Assembly: GCA_959602875.1 (NCBI GenBank)
Contig: CAUGVQ010000013.1
Location: forward strand, 1 to 29,717
Origin: an uncultured Collinsella sp.
Lineage (GTDB): Bacteria; Actinomycetota; Coriobacteriia; Coriobacteriales; Coriobacteriaceae
Length of the DNA: 29,717 nt
Direction: 5' to 3'
The notes beneath the pieces were generated by a model that searched no databases, was not told the origin of the DNA, and saw nothing but the letters and a program-made list of their open reading frames with translations. The position numbers were made by a program, and so were the translations under genes. This document shows positions 7,443 through 14,878 of the stretch, in pieces (positions within the stretch are counted from its first letter, which is position 1; each line of letters starts with the position of its first letter).

Positions 7443-8927
7443 CTAGGAAAGGTCCTCGCCGTTGGTCGCGATGACCTTCTTGTACCAGTAGAAGCTGTCC
7501 TTGCGGGAGCGCTCGAGCGTGCCCTTGCCCTCGTCGTCACGGTCAACGTAGATGAAGCCGTAGCGCTTGCGCATCTCGCCGGTGCCGCAGCTCACCAGGT
7601 CGACGCAGCCCCACATGGTGTAGCCCATAAGGTCAACGCCGTCGATCTCGATGGCATCCTTCATGCTCTGGATGTTCTTGCGCAGGTAGTCGATACGGTA
7701 ATCGTCATGGACCGAGCCGTCGGCCTCCTTGACGTCGCTCCAGCCGATGCCGTTCTCCACAATCCACAGCGGCTTGCGGTAGCGGTCGTAGAGCTTGTTG
7801 AGCGTGAGGCGCAAACAATACGGGTCGGTTGCCCAGCCCCAGGCGTTCGTCTCAAGATACGGGTTGGAAACGCCCATGACAAAGTTGCCGCCCTCAACGC
7901 CCGCGTCCTCGGGGTGCGTGGTCACGGTCGAGCCGCCGTAGCAGGAGAACGACAGGAAGTCCGCCGGGTAGGTGGCAAGAATCTCGAGGTCGTCCTCTTC
8001 CATCTCGAGCTCGATGCCCTGGCGCTCCATCTCCTTCAGGCGATAGGCCGGGTAGTAGCCGCCCGTCTGCACGTCGGAGTACCACAGCGTATCGTGCTCG
8101 CGCTCCATAACGAGCAGGTCGTCGGCAGGGTCTGCCGTGTAAGGGTAGGTCGGGCCAAAGGCGAGCATCTGGCCGACGCGGATCTCGGGCGAGATCTCGT
8201 GCGCCGCCTTAACGGTGAGCGCGGAGGCCACAAACTGGTTGTGCGCGCCCTGCGCCTTGGCCTGCGGGGACTGATCGACAAGGCCGCCGCCCATGTAGGG
8301 GGCGTGGCTCATCATGTTTATCTCGTTGAAGGTAAGGTAGTACTTCACCTTGCCGAGGTAATGCTTCATAACCGTCGTAGCGTAGCGCACAAACGGCTCG
8401 ATGCATTTGCGGCTCTTCCAACCGCCGTAGGCGTTGGTGAGGTGCAGCGGGGTCTCGTAGTGCGAGAGCGTCACGAGCGGCTCGATGCCGTACTTGGCGC
8501 ACTCGTCAAAGACCGCATCGTAGAAGGCAAGGCCCTTGGGATTGGGCTCGGCGTCGTCACCGTTGGGGAAGATGCGCGCCCAGTTCATGGAGAGACGGAA
8601 GCACTTGAAGCCCATCTCGCCCATGAGGGCGATGTCCTCCTTGTAGTGATGGTAGAAGTCGGTGGCGGTGTGGCTCGGGTAATACTCGCCGTCGATGATG
8701 GCCACCTCGGCGCCCTCGGGCACCTCCATGGGCGCACCAAAGCCCATGCCGGTGGAGCCTGTCTCGCCCGTCGCGGGGTTTCGCCATGTCACGCGGCGCG
8801 GCACGGTGTGGCTACCGTTGGTGAGCGCATCGGAGGTGTTAGGGCCCTTGCCGCCCTCGTCCCAGCCGCCCTCGTACTGGTTGGCCGCTGTAGCGCCACC
8901 CCACAAGAATCCATCGGGAAATGCCAT
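7443..8927 (-). CDS. 6-phospho-beta-glucosidase, GH1 (paralogue 3)
   Basis: A 494-residue GH1 enzyme. The acid/base is Glu202 in TFNEIN and the nucleophile Glu391 in VENGIG; LVSCGTGEMRKRYGF gives the phosphate-binding Ser/Lys/Tyr. It has about 25 extra residues near 45-80 (ATGETGSTGMGFGAPMEVPE) compared with paralogues 1 and 2, in a loop region close to the active-site rim, which may change aglycone specificity. The start is the ATG at 8927, preceded by AAGGAG; the open frame extends 48 codons upstream without family similarity. It lies directly downstream of the PTS IIB genes but a terminator (9046-9076) separates them. A motif shared with paralogue 2 lies about 100 bases upstream, suggesting its own regulated promoter. 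Confidence 0.93.
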   Translation of the reverse strand: MAFPDGFLWGGATAANQYEGGWDEGGKGPNTSDALTNGSHTVPRRVTWRNPATGETGSTGMGFGAPMEVPEGAEVAIIDGEYYPSHTATDFYHHYKEDIALMGEMGFKCFRLSMNWARIFPNGDDAEPNPKGLAFYDAVFDECAKYGIEPLVTLSHYETPLHLTNAYGGWKSRKCIEPFVRYATTVMKHYLGKVKYYLTFNEINMMSHAPYMGGGLVDQSPQAKAQGAHNQFVASALTVKAAHEISPEIRVGQMLAFGPTYPYTADPADDLLVMEREHDTLWYSDVQTGGYYPAYRLKEMERQGIELEMEEDDLEILATYPADFLSFSCYGGSTVTTHPEDAGVEGGNFVMGVSNPYLETNAWGWATDPYCLRLTLNKLYDRYRKPLWIVENGIGWSDVKEADGSVHDDYRIDYLRKNIQSMKDAIEIDGVDLMGYTMWGCVDLVSCGTGEMRKRYGFIYVDRDDEGKGTLERSRKDSFYWYKKVIATNGEDLS

Positions 8928-9025
8928 GGTAAGCTCCTTCTCACTCGACGGCACCGCGTACCGGCGCCCCAAACGTTTCGCGTATACCCCACTCAGGCGG
9001 CAGTTGATCGAACGAATCGGTGCCT

Positions 9026-9041
9026 GACACTTCTTTTCGGT
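9026..9041. promoter_or_regulatory. Shared 16-bp motif GACACTTCTTTTCGGT, copy 2
   Basis: Second occurrence of the motif described at 5432-5447 (14/16 identical), in the same orientation relative to its downstream GH1 gene. It sits just past the PTS terminator, where the promoter of GH1 paralogue 3 would be expected. Confidence 0.35.
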
Positions 9042-9045
9042 GGAT

Positions 9046-9076
9046 GAAAACAGCCGGGCACCCGCGGGCACCCGGC
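9046..9076 (-). terminator. Rho-independent terminator of the PTS operon
   Basis: The stem GCCGGG/CCCGGC (9053-9058, 9071-9076) encloses a self-complementary CCCGCGGG and is followed on the minus strand by TGTTTTC. It lies about 50 bases after the stop of the last IIB gene and separates the PTS operon from GH1 paralogue 3. Confidence 0.7.
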
Positions 9077-9128
9077 CGACCTCATGGCGTCACGGTCACA
9101 CAACGCGTGCAATTATCAACAGGCTGCC

Positions 9129-9425
9129 CTAGCCGAGCATGCCCTCGATCTGTTTGAAGATGGCCTCGCAGTTCTGGCGGCCGTAATCGAGCGGCGCCAT
9201 CACCTCGACGGGAATCTCGACATAGCGGGTTACCTGGCCCTTGTTGAAGCCCACCTGCGGGCCCAACAGAATGCAATCGTAGTTTTGCCAGACCTCTTTG
9301 CACTTGCCAATACCCACCGCGTCGATGTGGAAGTCGTCAATCCCATGCTCGGCCGCATAGGCCTCCATCTTTCTCATGAGCATCGAGGTCGACATGCCAC
9401 CCGCGCATGCAAGAAGAACCCTCAT
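9129..9425 (-). CDS. PTS lactose/cellobiose-family IIB component (copy 2)
   Basis: A 98-residue cytoplasmic phosphocarrier of the lactose/N,N'-diacetylchitobiose/cellobiose PTS family. The phosphorylated Cys is Cys7 in LLACAGGMSTSML, the P-loop-like start of the domain. It accepts phosphate from IIA and passes it to the sugar carried by IIC. It follows another IIB gene (9438-9740) after 12 bases and shares well over half of its residues with it, including YVEIPVEVMAP and DYGRQNC, so the pair arose by tandem duplication. The two differ around the active-site Cys (CAGGMST against CGAGMSS). It is the last gene before the operon terminator. No IIA is visible in this window. Confidence 0.92.
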   Translation of the reverse strand: MRVLLACAGGMSTSMLMRKMEAYAAEHGIDDFHIDAVGIGKCKEVWQNYDCILLGPQVGFNKGQVTRYVEIPVEVMAPLDYGRQNCEAIFKQIEGMLG

Positions 9426-9437
9426 CGTTATCCTCCT

Positions 9438-9740
9438 TTAACCGATGATCCGGTGGATCTGCTCAAAAATCGCCTTGCAATTCTGGCGACCGTAGTCGAT
9501 AGGCGCCATCACCTCGACGGGAATCTCGACATATTTCTCGATATTGCGCTTCTCAAAACCGACCTGCGGCCCCAAAAGGATGCACTGATAGTTCTGCCAG
9601 ATCTCGCGGTCCTTACAGCGCGCCACGCTCACCGCGTTGATCTCAAACGGCTCTATGGCGTTTTCTGCCGCATAGGCCTCCATCTTTTTCATGAGCATCG
9701 AGCTCGACATGCCCGCACCGCAGACCAAAAGAATCTTCAC
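9438..9740 (-). CDS. PTS lactose/cellobiose-family IIB component (copy 1)
   Basis: A 100-residue IIB protein with the active-site Cys in KILLVCGAGMSSSML near the N terminus. Its role is as for its tandem paralogue: phosphate transfer from IIA to the incoming beta-glucoside at IIC. The start is taken as the GTG at 9740, which has AAAGGA six bases before it; the in-frame GTG at 9767 has no such site and adds residues outside the domain. The leader between IIC and this gene holds a 9-bp inverted repeat (9763-9804) that could act in transcript processing. Having two IIB proteins for one IIC may allow different IIA partners or sugars. Confidence 0.9.
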   Translation of the reverse strand: MKILLVCGAGMSSSMLMKKMEAYAAENAIEPFEINAVSVARCKDREIWQNYQCILLGPQVGFEKRNIEKYVEIPVEVMAPIDYGRQNCKAIFEQIHRIIG

Positions 9741-9762
9741 GTCAGTCCTTTCATCAAGACGT

Positions 9763-9804
9763 GGCACGCCGAAGCGGAACCTTCTGGCCCCACCGCGGCG
9801 TGCC
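9763..9804 (-). other. Intercistronic inverted repeat between IIC and IIB genes
   Basis: GGCACGCCG (9763-9771) and CGGCGTGCC (9796-9804) are exact inverted repeats separated by 24 bases. There is no U tail, so it is more likely an mRNA processing or stability hairpin in the PTS transcript than a terminator. Function is inferred only. Confidence 0.45.
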
Positions 9805-9881
9805 GGTCGCTACAGCCGACATCGATTCTTATACCGCAATGCTTGATGCCATAGACGGTCCCAATCCTTAAACGACTTGCG

Positions 9882-9956
9882 TGCGCTCGGCCTGCTTGCG
9901 CTCAGCTTAATCGCGCTCGGCCTGATCGCGCTCCGCCTGCTCGCGCTCGAGGCATT
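9882..9956. repeat. 15-bp tandem repeat across the 3' end of the IIC gene
   Basis: About 4.5 units of a 15-bp sequence (consensus CGCGCTCGGCCTGAT on the plus strand) run from 9882 to 9956. On the minus strand they encode a QAERD pentapeptide repeat. The stop codon of IIC (9907-9909) falls inside the second unit, where TAA replaces the CAG of the other units. The same frame then continues for 12 more codons in the same repeat before a second TAA at 9868-9870. Confidence 0.8.
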
Positions 9957-11214
9957 GCTTGTCATACAGCGCCAAAAACGGCGCATAGCAGAGGTAACCC
10001 ACCGCAAAGCCGATGAGCGGAAGCACGCAGTTCTGGATTGCCATGGAGCTCAAGAACTCCGGGAAGAAGATAGGCAGCGCTGTCATGAGCAGCACCGAGG
10101 GCGGACGAAGAAAACCAATCTGGAAGAGCACAAAGGCGATGGCCGAGGTCAAAACCGTGTTGACGATGAAGGGAATGGCGATCACGGGGTTCAGCATGAC
10201 GGGCACGCCAAAGACCATAGGCTCCGAGATGCCAAAGCACGCCGGCACCAGGCCCGCCTTGCCCACCGCGCGCAGCTGCTCGGAGCGGGCACGCACGCAG
10301 CACACCGCGAGCGGCAGAAGGTTTCCCGTGCCGCCGCAGCACGAGACCGTAAGAAAGAGCATGGTGGGGTTGAACACCGGAGCCTCGCCCGCCGCGATGA
10401 GCTCGGCGTTGGTCTGGTAGGCCGTGATCATAACCGGGGTGATGACCACGCCTACGATTGAGGTGCCGTGGATACCAAGCGACCAGAAAAGCATGCAGAT
10501 GGTAATGAGCACAAACATGCCGGGGCCGGAGATGAGCACACCGAGCGGGATCGAGAGCACCTCCATAACGGCACCGGGGATGTTGAAGCCACATGCCGCC
10601 TCGACCGCCGTGTTGAGACCGCACCACAGCACGATGTTTAGCACGAGCGGGATGAGCGCCGAGAACGAATCGGAGAGAAACTGCGGCACGACCTCGGGCA
10701 TGCGGATGACGATGTGACGGTCGGCGCAGAGCTTGATGATGCGCACCACGATGATGGGCAGGATGAGCGCGCAGAACATGCCGGTACCGCCGAGATAGGT
10801 GGTGTCGAGCACCGTCTTGGTGGTGCCGTCTGCAAGCGTGACGGATTCAGCCGGGGAGCTCACCATAAGGAACAAAAACAGCGCCACAAAACCGTTTGCC
10901 ATAGCGCCCTGCATGCCGAGGTTCTCGGTATAGGCATAGGCGACGCCAAAGGCCACGGCAAGGGAAATGAGCCCCATGGTCATGTTGTAGGGAACCTGCA
11001 GCCACTGGTAGGCAGCATCGGTTACCTCGAGCACGCCGGCGAGGTCGAGCAGCGTGGAGATGATGGTAAAGATTGCGCCCGCCAAGATGAGCCCCATGGT
11101 GCCCATCATGCCGCCGGATACCGCCCCAAATGCCGGGTTTTTCTGAAGGCGCTCACCCGCCGCCTGCAACTTCACCATCGCCGGAGACTGAGCTAAAGAA
11201 TCGAGAGCGGACAC
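9907..11214 (-). CDS. PTS lactose/cellobiose-family IIC permease
   Basis: A 435-residue membrane transporter of the PTS lactose/cellobiose/chitobiose IIC family, with about ten hydrophobic segments. The signature FGISEPMVFGVPVMLNP near residue 330 contains the conserved Glu of the sugar site. It would bring in a beta-glucoside and hand it to IIB for 6-phosphorylation. The start is the GTG at 11214, with GGGGGAAGG eight bases upstream; the GTG at 11244 overlaps this Shine-Dalgarno region. The C terminus ends in a charged tail LEREQAERDQAERD made by a 15-bp tandem repeat that may vary in length. First gene of the IIC-IIB-IIB operon; the IIA component must be encoded elsewhere. Confidence 0.92.
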   Translation of the reverse strand: MSALDSLAQSPAMVKLQAAGERLQKNPAFGAVSGGMMGTMGLILAGAIFTIISTLLDLAGVLEVTDAAYQWLQVPYNMTMGLISLAVAFGVAYAYTENLGMQGAMANGFVALFLFLMVSSPAESVTLADGTTKTVLDTTYLGGTGMFCALILPIIVVRIIKLCADRHIVIRMPEVVPQFLSDSFSALIPLVLNIVLWCGLNTAVEAACGFNIPGAVMEVLSIPLGVLISGPGMFVLITICMLFWSLGIHGTSIVGVVITPVMITAYQTNAELIAAGEAPVFNPTMLFLTVSCCGGTGNLLPLAVCCVRARSEQLRAVGKAGLVPACFGISEPMVFGVPVMLNPVIAIPFIVNTVLTSAIAFVLFQIGFLRPPSVLLMTALPIFFPEFLSSMAIQNCVLPLIGFAVGYLCYAPFLALYDKQCLEREQAERDQAERD

Positions 11215-11411
11215 GGCTACCACCTTCCCCCGAATGCGGGCCACAGCGAATCCCCCATCTGCTGCGTCGCCCTATGAGGTGACGATAGCGCTCGGGGTGG
11301 GAGAAGGTAACGGCGGTGCGCCTAAATCCGCTGTACGGTAGGCGTTTTGCCGCGTGCGGACGAGGTGCCGCCGATGCGGACGTGCCGCGCGGCCAAGATG
11401 GTTAGGCGGGT

Positions 11412-12131
11412 TTAAAAGACGTTCATCAAGCCGCAAATGCCGATGAGAACATAGGTGAGGCGACGCAGCAGCGCATCATCGATGCGGCGCGCCAGCACGT
11501 TGGCGACGGCAAGACCCGTGCAGATTGCCACAGCGCCCAGCGCGATGATAGGCAGCGGGTTGGGCGGAAACGCACCCGCCACCGCACGAATGACGGTCGT
11601 GTAGACCACGTTGATAGCAAAAAACAGCTGGAGGGACCCTAGGCGTTCCTCGCGGTTGGGGAAGCGCTGCAGGAAGTAGAGCACAAGAAGCGGCCCGCCG
11701 ATGCCGAAGAACCCGTCGCAAAACCCCGAGAGCGCCACGTAGAACCAGCCCAACGCCGGATGCAGCGGCTTGTTCTCAGCACGCTCGCCAATACAGAGGT
11801 AGTAGACCGAAAGCGCGATAAGGAAAACGCCGAAGGCGCGTTTGACGAGCTCCTGGTCGGGGGCGACGGAGGTGAGATAGGCAGAGGAGCCGCTCAGCAC
11901 CATGTAGCACGCAAGCGGGGCGAGGATCTCGCGCACGCGCAGATGGGCACGGTAGCGCCACACCATCGAAATGCAGAGCACGAAAAAGACCACGCCCGAG
12001 ATGGCGGCGGCCGTGGGCACGGGATACAGCATGGGCAGCGCCATCATGAGCACGAGACCCGCTCCAAAACCCGTCACGCCCTGCAGGATGCCCCCAACAA
12101 ACGAGGCGACGACTATCAACACGTAGACCAC
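11412..12131 (-). CDS. TauE/SafE (TSUP) family membrane exporter
   Basis: A 239-residue protein with about eight transmembrane segments, of the sulfite exporter TauE/SafE family. The N terminus VASFVGGILQGVTGFGAGLVL carries the family's Gly-rich repeat, and the second half repeats it as GFCDGFFGIGGPLLVLYFL. Members export or import sulfite, sulfoacetate or other small organosulfur anions; the substrate here is open. The start is GTG at 12131, preceded by GAGGGGAGG at 6 bases. It lies 92 bases downstream of the MoaC-MobB gene in the same direction and could be read with the cofactor operon, but no functional link is evident. Confidence 0.88.
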   Translation of the reverse strand: MVYVLIVVASFVGGILQGVTGFGAGLVLMMALPMLYPVPTAAAISGVVFFVLCISMVWRYRAHLRVREILAPLACYMVLSGSSAYLTSVAPDQELVKRAFGVFLIALSVYYLCIGERAENKPLHPALGWFYVALSGFCDGFFGIGGPLLVLYFLQRFPNREERLGSLQLFFAINVVYTTVIRAVAGAFPPNPLPIIALGAVAICTGLAVANVLARRIDDALLRRLTYVLIGICGLMNVF

Positions 12132-12223
12132 AGCGCGCCTCCCCTCGGTATCACCTGGCGGCGCAGACCGCGCTGTGTCTCGCGCCTTTTACTCGCCATT
12201 GCCGTGCGAGACGGCAACCGGCA

Positions 12224-13465
12224 TCAGGCCTGCGCTTTCAGCCAGCGCTCCACGACATCGGCCACGGCTTCCTCGTCGTTCAGGTCCACGGCGGGAACCT
12301 CGAGGCGCACATCGCGCACAAGGGCATCGTTGCAGGCGATGGCCACCGTGCGCTCGTCCACCAGATCGAGCGAGTTTGCGCCACGCAGGCGGTCGACGCC
12401 CGAGCGGGCGACCACGATGTTGGGGAGACCGGCAGATTTGTAACCCTCCACGAGCACGACATCGACATCGGTGTAGCGCGCGAGCAGACGGTCGAGCGAA
12501 AACTCCACCTCCGTATCGGCGTACTCGGCGTAGCGCGTCGCCGAGACAACGCCCACATGACAGCTGCCCGCTTGGGCGTGGCGCCAGGAGTCCTTACCGG
12601 GCACATCGATATCAAAACCCGCGTGGCCGTGGTGCTTGACGGTGCCCACGCGCACCCCGCGTGCGGTCAGCGCCGCGATGACCTTCTCTACCAACGTGGT
12701 CTTGCCAGAGTTTTGGTAGCCGATAAACGCCAGGGCGGGCGCGGGGCGCTCGAAGGCGACGTGCTCGGGCGCGGCCGACGCGCAGACGCGGCCCTCGGCA
12801 TCATCGGCGGCAGAGGCGCCAGCGCAAGTCTCGGCATCATCAGCGGCAGGGGCGCCCGCCGCTGCCTCGGTGCGCTCCCCCGATGCCTCGGCACGCTCCC
12901 AAAGCCCGGAGCGTCCGCCCTCCTTGCGCAGCAGGCGCACATCGACGATCTCCATACCGCGGTCGACCGCCTTGCACATGTCGTAGATGGTGAGGCACGC
13001 CGCGCTCGCCGCTGTAAGCGCCTCCATCTCGATACCGGTCACACCGGTGACGCCGCAGGTGGCGGTCACGTGAAAACCAACGCGACCGTCTGCGCGGGGC
13101 GCGGCCCAGCCCTCTGGCTGCGTATCGGCACCAGCGAGCACATCAGGCGCGGCAATAGGCACGATATCTACCTTGGCCTTGGTGATCATAAGCGGGTGGC
13201 ACATGGGGATGATGTCGCTCGTGCGCTTTGCCGCCATGATGCCGGCAATGCGGGCGCAGGCGAGCACGTCTCCCTTCTTGGCGCGGTCCTCGAGCACCAT
13301 GGCCTGCGTCTCGGGATGCATGAGGATGGTGCCCTCGGCAATGGCGAGGCGGCGGGTCTTGGCCTTTTCGGACACGTCCACCATACGCACGTCACCGTGC
13401 TCGTCCACGTGCGTCAGCTCGTCGCGGTACGCGTCGCGCGCCTCCGCGGGCATAGCGTCGGTCAT
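12224..13465 (-). CDS. MoaC-MobB fusion: cyclic pyranopterin phosphate synthase / MGD biosynthesis GTPase
   Basis: A 413-residue two-domain protein. Residues ~20-185 are MoaC, which with MoaA makes cyclic pyranopterin monophosphate in molybdenum cofactor synthesis: MCHPL (88-92), GVTGIEMEALTAAS and YDMCKAVDRGME are its hallmarks. Residues ~243-413 are MobB, a GTP-binding adaptor for attaching guanine nucleotide to the cofactor, with Walker A GYQNSGKTT (249-257), VKHHGHAGFDID and VVLVEGYK. The ~55-residue linker is Ala/Asp/Glu-rich with a 12-residue repeat (AADDAE..) encoded by a 36-bp DNA repeat from about 12794. The start is ATG 13465, nine bases after GGAGG; ATG 13471, overlapping the moaA stop as TGATG, is possible. 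Translation is probably coupled to moaA. Confidence 0.92.
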   Translation of the reverse strand: MTDAMPAEARDAYRDELTHVDEHGDVRMVDVSEKAKTRRLAIAEGTILMHPETQAMVLEDRAKKGDVLACARIAGIMAAKRTSDIIPMCHPLMITKAKVDIVPIAAPDVLAGADTQPEGWAAPRADGRVGFHVTATCGVTGVTGIEMEALTAASAACLTIYDMCKAVDRGMEIVDVRLLRKEGGRSGLWERAEASGERTEAAAGAPAADDAETCAGASAADDAEGRVCASAAPEHVAFERPAPALAFIGYQNSGKTTLVEKVIAALTARGVRVGTVKHHGHAGFDIDVPGKDSWRHAQAGSCHVGVVSATRYAEYADTEVEFSLDRLLARYTDVDVVLVEGYKSAGLPNIVVARSGVDRLRGANSLDLVDERTVAIACNDALVRDVRLEVPAVDLNDEEAVADVVERWLKAQA

Positions 13466-13470
13466 GGTCA

Positions 13471-14562
13471 TCAGCCTCCGATCTGGGACATGAAGCGCTC
13501 CGTCCCGTTGATGACATGGTGTTCCTCGGGTTTGTGCGCCACCGCGTCGCGCCAGATTGCCGCAACCGCCGCATCGTCGCCGGCACGCAGGGCGTCGCGA
13601 ACGCGGTATTCGGCATCGGAGAAGAGGCAGGGGCGGATGGCGCCGTCCGCCGTCAGGCGCATGCGGTTGCACGAGCTGCAGAAATGGTTGGACATAGCCG
13701 AGATGAAGCCGACGGTGCCCGCGGCGCCGGGGAAGCGCCAATACGCCGCCGGGCCCGCCCCGGAGGGCCCGGTGCCCGCGGCAACCGGCTCGAGCGCGCC
13801 CACACCGGCAGCCTCGGCCGCGCGCGAGATGCGTTCGCGCAGCTCTGCGGAGGGAACGGTGTCGCTTGCGTCCCACACGGACGCATCGACGCCGCCCGGG
13901 CAATGCGGGTCGGCAGCCTTGCCACCAGCAAGATCCTCGGCAGCATCATGGGCCCGGTCCGCACCGGTTTTTTCGTTGCCGATGGGCATGTACTCGATAA
14001 AACGCACGTGCACCGGTCGCTCGAGCGAGAGCTTGGCCAAGCCAAAGACGTCCTGCTCGAGCCGGCGCACGACCACGCAGTTGACCTTTACGGGCTCAAA
14101 GCCCCATGCAAGCGCCGCATCGATGCCAGCGAGCGTCTGCTCAAGGCGGCCCAGGCGGGTAATGGCCGAGAACTGGGCGGGGTCGAGTGTGTCGAGCGAG
14201 ATGTTCACGCGGTCGAGCCCGGCGTCCTTGAGCTCCGCGGCCATACGCGGCAGCAGCGCGCCATTGGTGGTGAGCGAGATGTCCTCGATCTGGGGGATAG
14301 AGCGAATGTCGCGAATGAGCGGCACAATGCGATGCGAGACAAGCGGCTCTCCCCCGGTAAGGCGCACGCGGCGCACGCCCTCGGCGGCAGCGATGCGCAC
14401 GAACCGGGCGATTTCCTCGGCAGAGAGCAGCTCGTCGTGCGCGCGGGCGGGCACGCCCTCCTCGGGCATGCAGTACACGCAGCGGAAGTTGCACTTATCG
14501 GTCACAGCGATGCGCAGGTAGGTGATACCGCGGCCAAAGCCGTCGTGCAGCTCTTCTGCCAT
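13471..14562 (-). CDS. moaA: GTP 3',8-cyclase MoaA
   Basis: A 363-residue radical-SAM enzyme for the first step of molybdenum cofactor synthesis, turning GTP into 3',8-cyclo-GTP. The N-terminal cluster is Cys24, Cys28 and Cys31 in CNFRCVYC, followed by the SAM-binding RLTGGEPL and SLTTNG segments. The C-terminal substrate-side cluster is in CSSCNRMR and a later Cys in AIRPCL. The protein ends in the Gly-Gly needed for MoaA activity (MSQIGG). The start is ATG 14562, six bases after GAGGAG; ATG 14568 touches that site. There is an extra ~25-residue Ala-rich stretch around residues 205-230 and an Ala/Gly-rich stretch near 260-285. The following gene is the MoaC-MobB fusion, overlapping by one base or nearly so. 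Confidence 0.95.
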   Translation of the reverse strand: MAEELHDGFGRGITYLRIAVTDKCNFRCVYCMPEEGVPARAHDELLSAEEIARFVRIAAAEGVRRVRLTGGEPLVSHRIVPLIRDIRSIPQIEDISLTTNGALLPRMAAELKDAGLDRVNISLDTLDPAQFSAITRLGRLEQTLAGIDAALAWGFEPVKVNCVVVRRLEQDVFGLAKLSLERPVHVRFIEYMPIGNEKTGADRAHDAAEDLAGGKAADPHCPGGVDASVWDASDTVPSAELRERISRAAEAAGVGALEPVAAGTGPSGAGPAAYWRFPGAAGTVGFISAMSNHFCSSCNRMRLTADGAIRPCLFSDAEYRVRDALRAGDDAAVAAIWRDAVAHKPEEHHVINGTERFMSQIGG

Positions 14563-14590
14563 GCGCATCTCCTCTTCTGTCGTTGGGACC

Positions 14591-14636
14591 GAGCTTCTGG
14601 GCTCGGGCCTTTTGAGCTTCTGGGCTCGGGCCTTTA
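14591..14636. repeat. Two tandem 23-bp repeats upstream of moaA
   Basis: GAGCTTCTGGGCTCGGGCCT followed by TTT or TTA occurs at 14591-14613 and 14614-14636, with only the last base different. Each unit can fold into a short GAGC/GCTC hairpin, and the first extends to CCGAGC/GCTCGG followed by GCCTTTT on the plus strand. They lie in the presumed 5' leader of moaA. Otherwise the 14563-14878 stretch holds only the inverted-repeat element at 14728-14858 and no gene. Confidence 0.75.
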
Positions 14637-14727
14637 TTCTCGCATCAGAATGAAGCGAGTGCAATTGCCAAGAAGGCCCTCGCTGCGCACAGGCTTCCCC
14701 GTCTTTTGCCGCGCAAACCAGACTTGT

Positions 14728-14858
14728 GGGGACTTTTTCGTACATTTAGGCAGAAGCTCTGAGTAGCCGAATAGATCGCAAGCCTTTTACCTGCAAGTTT
14801 ATTGAGCCTCACCCCTCGGCTACTAGATCTGGGCGCAAAAATCTACGAAAAAGTCCCC
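14728..14858. repeat. 131-bp element with perfect 15-bp terminal inverted repeats
   Basis: GGGGACTTTTTCGTA (14728-14742) is exactly inverted at 14844-14858, and a second inner pair GTAGCCGA/TCGGCTAC (14763-14770, 14816-14823) continues the symmetry. The whole can fold into a long imperfect hairpin with a ~45-base loop. It contains no credible ORF. It lies between moaA and the ABC exporter genes, 20 bases after the stop of the latter. It resembles a miniature inverted-repeat element; its GGGGAC end links it to the other GGGGAC repeats. Its ends on the minus strand could also serve as a terminator for the ABC genes. Confidence 0.7.
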
Positions 14859-14878
14859 GTCCGCATCTGTTCAGGACG

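Noticed and set aside
7347..9047. 566-codon plus-strand frame opposite GH1 paralogue 3; similar one at 427-1716 opposite paralogue 1
   Set aside because: Both are antisense to intact GH1 enzymes and resemble each other only because the GH1 genes do.
12557..14521. 654-codon plus-strand frame opposite moaA and moaC-mobB
   Set aside because: Antisense shadow of GC-rich genes with clear motifs on the minus strand; no ribosome site or recognisable domain.
14563..14878. A molybdenum-cofactor riboswitch ahead of moaA
   Set aside because: Only small tandem hairpins and an inverted-repeat element are visible; the multi-stem Moco RNA fold could not be recognised by eye. A covariance-model search would decide.
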